Source: CAWJEL01 sp964647255
GTDB taxonomy: Bacteria > Chloroflexota > Anaerolineae > CG2-30-64-16
Direction of reading: 5' to 3'
Assembly (NCBI GenBank): GCA_964647255.1
Contig: CAZYGI010000117.1
Span: 1 to 8,462 of the forward strand
Length of the DNA: 8,462 nt
Under the pieces are notes generated by a model. It was given only the letters and a program-made list of their open reading frames with translations. It made no database searches and was not told the DNA's origin. The translations under genes and the position numbers were made by a program. Shown here piece by piece: positions 4,682 through 8,462 of this stretch (position 1 is the stretch's first letter; each line of letters starts with the position of its first letter).

Positions 4682-6694
4682 TCACACCGGCGCCATCGCC
4701 ATCTCGCGTAAATCCAGCATCAACACCCCTTCGATCTGCGCCATGATCTGCTCGTTGCTGAAGTGCGTGCCAGTGATCGCACCCGCGGGGCAGGCAGAGA
4801 CGCACGTGCCGCAGCCCTGGCACAGCGCCGGGTTGATCTCCGTCACCTGCCGGTCTTCCAGGAACGAGATCGCGCTGAACGGGCACATCGTGTTGCAGAT
4901 GCGGCAGCCGGAGCACTTGTCGGGGTCCACTCGGGCGCGCACCGGCTCCAGCGTGATCTGGCGCTGGCTGATCAGGCCCTGGACGCGGGCGGCGGCCGCG
5001 GCGCCTTGCGCCACCGCGGCGGGGATATCCTTCGGCCCCTGGCATGCGCCGGCGATGAAGATGCCGTCGGTCATGGTGGCGACCGGGTCGAGCTTGGGAT
5101 GGCGCTCGATGAACCAGCCGTCCATGCTGCACGAGATCCCGAACTTCTTGCCGACCTCCCTGGCGTCGTGCCGCGGCTCCAACCCGGCGGAGAGGATCAC
5201 CATATCCACCGGGATGCGGCGTTGTTTGCCCACCAGCGTGTCCTCCACCTGGACGATCAGCTTGCCTTCCTCGCCGGAGAGCCGCGCCGCGTCGGTGACC
5301 TCGGCGACCTTGCCGCGGACGAAGAGGATTCCTTCTTCGATGATGTGTTGGTAGAACTCGTCATAGGCCTTCGCTGGGGTGCGGATGTCAATGTAAAAGT
5401 TATAGACGCGCGCGCCGGTGCGCTCCTTGACCAGATGGGCAAATTTCAACGACTGCATGCAACAGATGGCCGAGCAGTACTTGTTGTAGTTCCGGTCGCG
5501 GCTGCCCACGCAGTGGACAATTGCCACGGTCTGCGGCACGGTGACACCGTCGCGCAGCACCACCTTGCCGCCCGTCGGACCCGCTGCATTGGAGAGGCGC
5601 TCGAACTCCAGGCTGGTGAAAACGTTCGCCAGGCGGCCATAGCCGTACTGCGGGATGCGCCGGCAATCAAAGGGATCGAACCCGGTCGCCAGGATGATGT
5701 TGCCCACCGGCACGGTAATGAACTGGTCTTCCTGATCGAAGGCAATCGCGCCCGTGGGGCAGAACTTCTGGCACGCCTTGCAGGTGCCGCGCTGGAAGAA
5801 GGTGCAGTTCTCGGTGTCAATCACCGGGTACTTGGGGACGGCCTGCGGGAAGGGCCGGTAGATCGCCTTGCGATACCCCAGCCCGGCCTCGAACACCTGA
5901 TCCACGACCTTCTTCGGGCACTTCTCCTCACAGGCACCGCAGCCAGTGCACAGGTCGGTCTTGACCATGCGCGCCCGCTGGCGGATCTTCACGGTGAAGT
6001 TGCCGATGTAGCCCTCCACCTTCTCCACTTCGCTGTAGGTCAGCAGGGTGATGTTCCGATGGGTGCCTGCGCTGAACATCTTCGGGGTGAGGATGCAGGC
6101 CGAGCAGTCCAGCGTGGGGAAGGTCTTGTCGAATTGCGCCATGTGCCCGCCCAGCGACGGCTCGCGCTCCACCAGATAAACGTGGCTGCCGCTGTCGGCG
6201 ATCTCCAGCGCGGCCTGGATGCCCGCGATCCCGCCGCCGACCACCAGCACGTTCGGGTTGATATCCACCAGGATCGGCTCCAGCGGCTCGTTGTGGATCA
6301 CCCGGTGCACCCCGCCGGAGATAAGCGCCTTGGCTTTCTCGGTGGCGATGCCCCGATCAGCGATCACCCAGGAGACCTGCTCGCGGACCGAGACCATGTC
6401 AAAGAGGTACGGGTTGAGGCCCGCGCGCTGGCATGCGCCGCGGAACGTCGCCTCGTGCAGGTGGGGCGAGCAGGCCGCCACCACCACGCGGTTGAGCCCC
6501 TGCTCTTTGATGTCCTTTTCGATCATCTCCTGGCCCAGGCTGGAGCACATGAACTTGTTGTCGCGCGCCACGACAACGTTGGGCAGATGCTCGCCGGCCC
6601 ACTTTGCCACATCGGCCACATCCACCGTGCCCGCGATGTTGCTGCCGCAGTGACACACGTACACACCGACGCGCGCTTGCTCCGAAGGGTTCAT
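4682..6694 (-). CDS. hdrA: HdrA, FAD- and iron-sulfur-containing electron-bifurcating subunit
   Basis: The 670-residue core of the complex. It holds an FAD that takes electron pairs from MvhD and splits them between ferredoxin and HdrBC. Domains in order: an N-terminal iron-sulfur domain (CHC at 14-16, Cys50, ACSPHLHEATFR at 74-85); a Rossmann FAD domain with VVGGGIAG (151-158) and DCSAC (196-200); an inserted ferredoxin region with CTGCGACEEKCP (249-260) and a second set at Cys297, CKAC (305-308) and CP (312-313); the rest of the thioredoxin-reductase-like fold, including HCVGSRD (394-400) and IFIAGACQGPKDI (545-557); and a C-terminal pair of [4Fe-4S] motifs, CSGCRICNTMCP (594-605) and CQGCGTCVSACP (625-636). 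Length and cluster set match methanogen-type HdrA. It overlaps hdrB by 4 bp and has AGGAGG (6702-6707) 7 nt before the ATG. Nothing is missing or truncated. Confidence 0.97.
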   Translation of the reverse strand: MNPSEQARVGVYVCHCGSNIAGTVDVADVAKWAGEHLPNVVVARDNKFMCSSLGQEMIEKDIKEQGLNRVVVAACSPHLHEATFRGACQRAGLNPYLFDMVSVREQVSWVIADRGIATEKAKALISGGVHRVIHNEPLEPILVDINPNVLVVGGGIAGIQAALEIADSGSHVYLVEREPSLGGHMAQFDKTFPTLDCSACILTPKMFSAGTHRNITLLTYSEVEKVEGYIGNFTVKIRQRARMVKTDLCTGCGACEEKCPKKVVDQVFEAGLGYRKAIYRPFPQAVPKYPVIDTENCTFFQRGTCKACQKFCPTGAIAFDQEDQFITVPVGNIILATGFDPFDCRRIPQYGYGRLANVFTSLEFERLSNAAGPTGGKVVLRDGVTVPQTVAIVHCVGSRDRNYNKYCSAICCMQSLKFAHLVKERTGARVYNFYIDIRTPAKAYDEFYQHIIEEGILFVRGKVAEVTDAARLSGEEGKLIVQVEDTLVGKQRRIPVDMVILSAGLEPRHDAREVGKKFGISCSMDGWFIERHPKLDPVATMTDGIFIAGACQGPKDIPAAVAQGAAAAARVQGLISQRQITLEPVRARVDPDKCSGCRICNTMCPFSAISFLEDRQVTEINPALCQGCGTCVSACPAGAITGTHFSNEQIMAQIEGVLMLDLREMAMAPV

Positions 6695-7710
6695 GGCTTC
6701 ACCTCCTGCGCCGCTGCGGCCTCCTGACCCGGGGCCGATCTGGACATCTTGGGCATCGGCAACGACTTATCGTCGCGTTTCCGCTTCGGCGCGCCGTCGG
6801 CCGCGGGCAGCGGCACCTCCACGCCGATCTTGCTCAACGCCGGCCGCGCGTCCACCAGTTCCGCGCCGATGACCAACTCCTCGGCGCTCCTGCCGAACGC
6901 CAGCCCCATCATCTGGGTGAAGTAAAGCACCGGCACGTGATAGCTGGTCTTGAAGTAGCGGTTCATGGCGCCCTGAAACGCGTCCAGGTTGAGCTGGCAC
7001 ATGGGGCACACCGTCACAATCAGGTCGGCCTGGTAATCGGCCGCACCCTTCACCAGGCGACGAATTAGCTCGAGGCCGGTGCCCTCGGAGATTTGCGTCA
7101 TGTGGCCGCCGCAGCAGTGCGTCTTCAGTGGGAAATCCACCACCTCGGCGCCCAGGCATTGGAGCAGCTCGTCCAGCGAGGTCGGGTATTCCGGGTCATA
7201 CTCCTCGGTGCGCAGGCCGGGCCGCGAGATCAGGCAGCCGTAGTAAGGCGCCAGGCGCAGGCCTTTGAGCGGCCGCGTGACGGATTTCTTCAGGGTGTTG
7301 AACCCAACGTCGTTAACGATCACATCGAGCAGATGCCGCACGCGAACAGAACCGGGTGTGTAGCTGAGCCCGCCGGCCGCCAGCGCAAGATTGACGTCCT
7401 CCGCCAGCTTTGGATCATGACGCATGTATTTGTCGCACTTGCTCAGATTGAGGTAGCACGCGCTGCACGGCGCAACAAGATCGTGCTTGCCGTTCCCCTT
7501 CGCCGCCTGCGCCAGGTTGCGTGCGATGATCGCGTACGAGGCCAACATGTGCAGCGAGATGTACTCCGTGGCGCCGCAGCAGTTCCAGTCATCAATCTCG
7601 CTGAACTCCATCTCCAACGCCCTGGCGACCACCATAGTGGAACGATGATACGCCTCCGCGTTGCGCTCCAACGAGCAGCCGGGAAAATAGTTGTAGCGCA
7701 GGCTACTCAT
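6691..7710 (-). CDS. hdrB: HdrB, disulfide-reducing subunit with two CCG domains
   Basis: In methanogens HdrB carries the noncubane [4Fe-4S] clusters that reduce the CoM-S-S-CoB disulfide. Here both CCG (cysteine-rich) domains are intact: domain 1 has Cys12, Cys44-Cys45 and CSAC (82, 85); domain 2 has Cys159, Cys199-Cys200 (HCCGG) and CPMC (235, 238). The catalytic architecture is therefore fully kept, in contrast to many HdrB-like proteins with degenerate sites. The fold ends near residue 295; the last 45 residues are a Lys/Pro/Ala-rich tail (KRKRDDK, then QEAAAAQEVKP), which makes it longer than the roughly 300 residues typical of methanogen HdrB. GGAGG (7717-7721) lies 6 nt before the start, which overlaps the hdrC end by 8 bp. 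The natural disulfide substrate in a bacterium is unknown. Confidence 0.96.
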   Translation of the reverse strand: MSSLRYNYFPGCSLERNAEAYHRSTMVVARALEMEFSEIDDWNCCGATEYISLHMLASYAIIARNLAQAAKGNGKHDLVAPCSACYLNLSKCDKYMRHDPKLAEDVNLALAAGGLSYTPGSVRVRHLLDVIVNDVGFNTLKKSVTRPLKGLRLAPYYGCLISRPGLRTEEYDPEYPTSLDELLQCLGAEVVDFPLKTHCCGGHMTQISEGTGLELIRRLVKGAADYQADLIVTVCPMCQLNLDAFQGAMNRYFKTSYHVPVLYFTQMMGLAFGRSAEELVIGAELVDARPALSKIGVEVPLPAADGAPKRKRDDKSLPMPKMSRSAPGQEAAAAQEVKP

Positions 7711-8281
7711 GGTCCACCTCCAGCTCCTTGGCCCTGGCGATGATCTGTTTCAACCCCTGAATACCGCGGATGCGCTTTGGCGTGAAGGCCATCCGGCCTT
7801 TGGTTACCATGCCGATGCCCATATCCGCGATCTTGAACACACCCAACGGGTTATGGCGCAGCATGTGTTGCGACATCAGCCCAAGCTCGAACGCGCGGCC
7901 GTAGTTCTCCACCCAGTTGATGAACATCTTGGAGAAATCGGGCGCGGTGGAGTCGTCATACGCATGCCCAACCAGGGACATTCGCTTGAGCGTGTACATG
8001 ATGTCGGTGATGTGCACGTCCTGCGGACAGCGCACCGTGCAGTAGTAGCACGACACGCAATACCAGGGGGTGTTGCTGCTGAGGACTTGGTCGCGCATAT
8101 CGGCGCGGATCATCGCGAAGATGTGACGGGGCGTGTGCTGCATGTCGGCGCCGGAAGGACACGATCCGCCGCACGTGCCACACTGGATACACATCAGCAG
8201 CCGCGATTCGCCCGGCGTCTGCGCTTGAACTTCGTCCAAAAACGTGTACGGGCCGGAGGTCGGGGAGGCAGGGTCTGTCAT
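7703..8281 (-). CDS. hdrC: HdrC, two-[4Fe-4S] ferredoxin-like subunit
   Basis: A 192-residue soluble subunit that relays electrons from HdrA to HdrB. Two classical cluster motifs are visible: CIQCGTCGGSCP (Cys31, 34, 37, 41) and CVSCYYCTVRCP (Cys75, 78, 81, 85). The C-terminal half is helical with no membrane segments, which separates it from membrane HdrE/DsrM-type partners. The size matches methanogen HdrC (about 185 residues). It is the first gene of the operon: AAGGAGT (8288-8294) precedes the ATG with a 6-nt spacer, and a candidate promoter lies about 90 bp upstream. The 8-bp overlap with hdrB suggests tight translational coupling, as expected for fixed-stoichiometry partners. Confidence 0.96.
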   Translation of the reverse strand: MTDPASPTSGPYTFLDEVQAQTPGESRLLMCIQCGTCGGSCPSGADMQHTPRHIFAMIRADMRDQVLSSNTPWYCVSCYYCTVRCPQDVHITDIMYTLKRMSLVGHAYDDSTAPDFSKMFINWVENYGRAFELGLMSQHMLRHNPLGVFKIADMGIGMVTKGRMAFTPKRIRGIQGLKQIIARAKELEVDHE

Positions 8282-8337
8282 TGATTCACTCCTTCATGGA
8301 GACAGCGGACAACGCAAAGGAGACAAAACGACAATGA

Positions 8338-8354
8338 AACCGAGAGGATCGGTT
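8338..8354. promoter_or_regulatory. Inverted repeat in the hdrC leader (possible operator or RNA hairpin)
   Basis: AACCGA (8338-8343) and TCGGTT (8349-8354) are perfect 6-bp inverted arms around a 5-nt spacer. It lies just downstream of the predicted transcription start (about 8363) and well before the ribosome binding site, where either a repressor site or a leader stem-loop would be plausible. No known operator was recognised. Confidence 0.4.
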
Positions 8355-8369
8355 ATCTACCCGACGGGC

Positions 8370-8398
8370 ATCGTACTGCAATTCACAACGGAAGTCAA
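8370..8398 (-). promoter_or_regulatory. Candidate sigma70 promoter of the hdr-mvh operon
   Basis: On the minus strand, TTGACT (8398-8393, five of six -35 matches) is followed after exactly 17 nt by TACGAT (8375-8370, four of six -10 matches). Transcription would start near 8363, giving a leader of about 80 nt before hdrC. Just upstream of the -35, GGGT and ACCC (8401-8404 and 8418-8421) form a weak inverted repeat that might be an activator site. The spacing and place support the call; no experiment is implied. Confidence 0.55.
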
Positions 8399-8462
8399 TA
8401 GGGTTTCAGTGGTGATTACCCATAAGTCCCTTGAGAGTTGAACGGCTCCACCAAGTGTGGCA

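Noticed and set aside
4763..6727. Very long plus-strand open frame (about 650 codons) opposite hdrA
   Set aside because: Its length follows from the codon bias of hdrA. The translation is Arg/His/Ala/Leu-rich without motifs, and hdrA on the other strand shows every expected cluster motif.
8334..8441. 35-codon plus-strand frame with an AAAGGAG upstream
   Set aside because: The spacer to the ATG is long (11 nt), the peptide (MKPRGSVIYPTG...) has no recognisable features, and it runs across the candidate operon promoter. Not enough to call a gene.
8448..8460. CCAC-N5-GTGG inverted repeat at the right edge
   Set aside because: Only 4-bp arms, cut off from context by the window end; not distinguishable from chance.
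1..8462. CRISPR array, tRNA/rRNA genes, transposase or attachment sites
   Set aside because: None was seen: no regularly spaced direct repeats, no cloverleaf-like sequences recognised, and no transposase or integrase motifs in any frame.

Overview
The window is a G+C-rich bacterial segment dominated by one leftward (minus-strand) operon of eight genes running from about 8281 down to 596. In transcription order they are hdrC, hdrB, hdrA, mvhD, mvhG, mvhA, a hydrogenase maturation protease and a small cyclic-nucleotide-binding-domain protein. The first six encode a complete cytosolic MvhADG-HdrABC complex: a group 3c [NiFe] hydrogenase joined to a heterodisulfide-reductase-like, flavin-based electron-bifurcating module. 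All signature cysteines for the Ni-Fe site, the iron-sulfur clusters of MvhG, HdrA and HdrC, and both CCG domains of HdrB are present, so the complex looks functional.

Layout. Positions 1-180 hold the start of a leftward gene for a lipoprotein solute-binding protein of an ABC transporter, cut by the window edge. Positions 181-595 are a gap with a candidate promoter for that gene and a short plus-strand stretch that reads like a decayed GNAT acetyltransferase. Positions 596-8281 are the operon. Positions 8282-8462 hold a well-spaced sigma70-type promoter and a hairpin in the presumed leader. The hdrC-hdrB-hdrA junctions overlap by 8 and 4 bp. The hydrogenase half is looser: the gaps around mvhD, and the maturation protease gene itself, carry low-complexity or palindromic repeat DNA.

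How the genes work together. MvhA (Ni-Fe site) and MvhG (three iron-sulfur clusters) oxidise H2. MvhD passes electrons to the FAD of HdrA, where they are split between a low-potential acceptor (ferredoxin) and a disulfide-type acceptor at HdrB via HdrC. The protease should remove the MvhA C-terminal tail after nickel insertion. The last protein has a CRP-type sensory domain but no DNA-binding domain; its job is unknown.

Organism. The soluble bacterial-looking Mvh-Hdr operon, the lipoprotein gene, and a palindromic repeat whose translation reads CHSEPRRGEESR suggest an uncultured or anaerobic bacterium, most plausibly Chloroflexota. This is inference from family resemblance, not a search result. 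The most unusual signal is that the protease gene appears to have absorbed two repeat elements in frame: one as an N-terminal extension and one as an internal insertion, with its catalytic residues kept.
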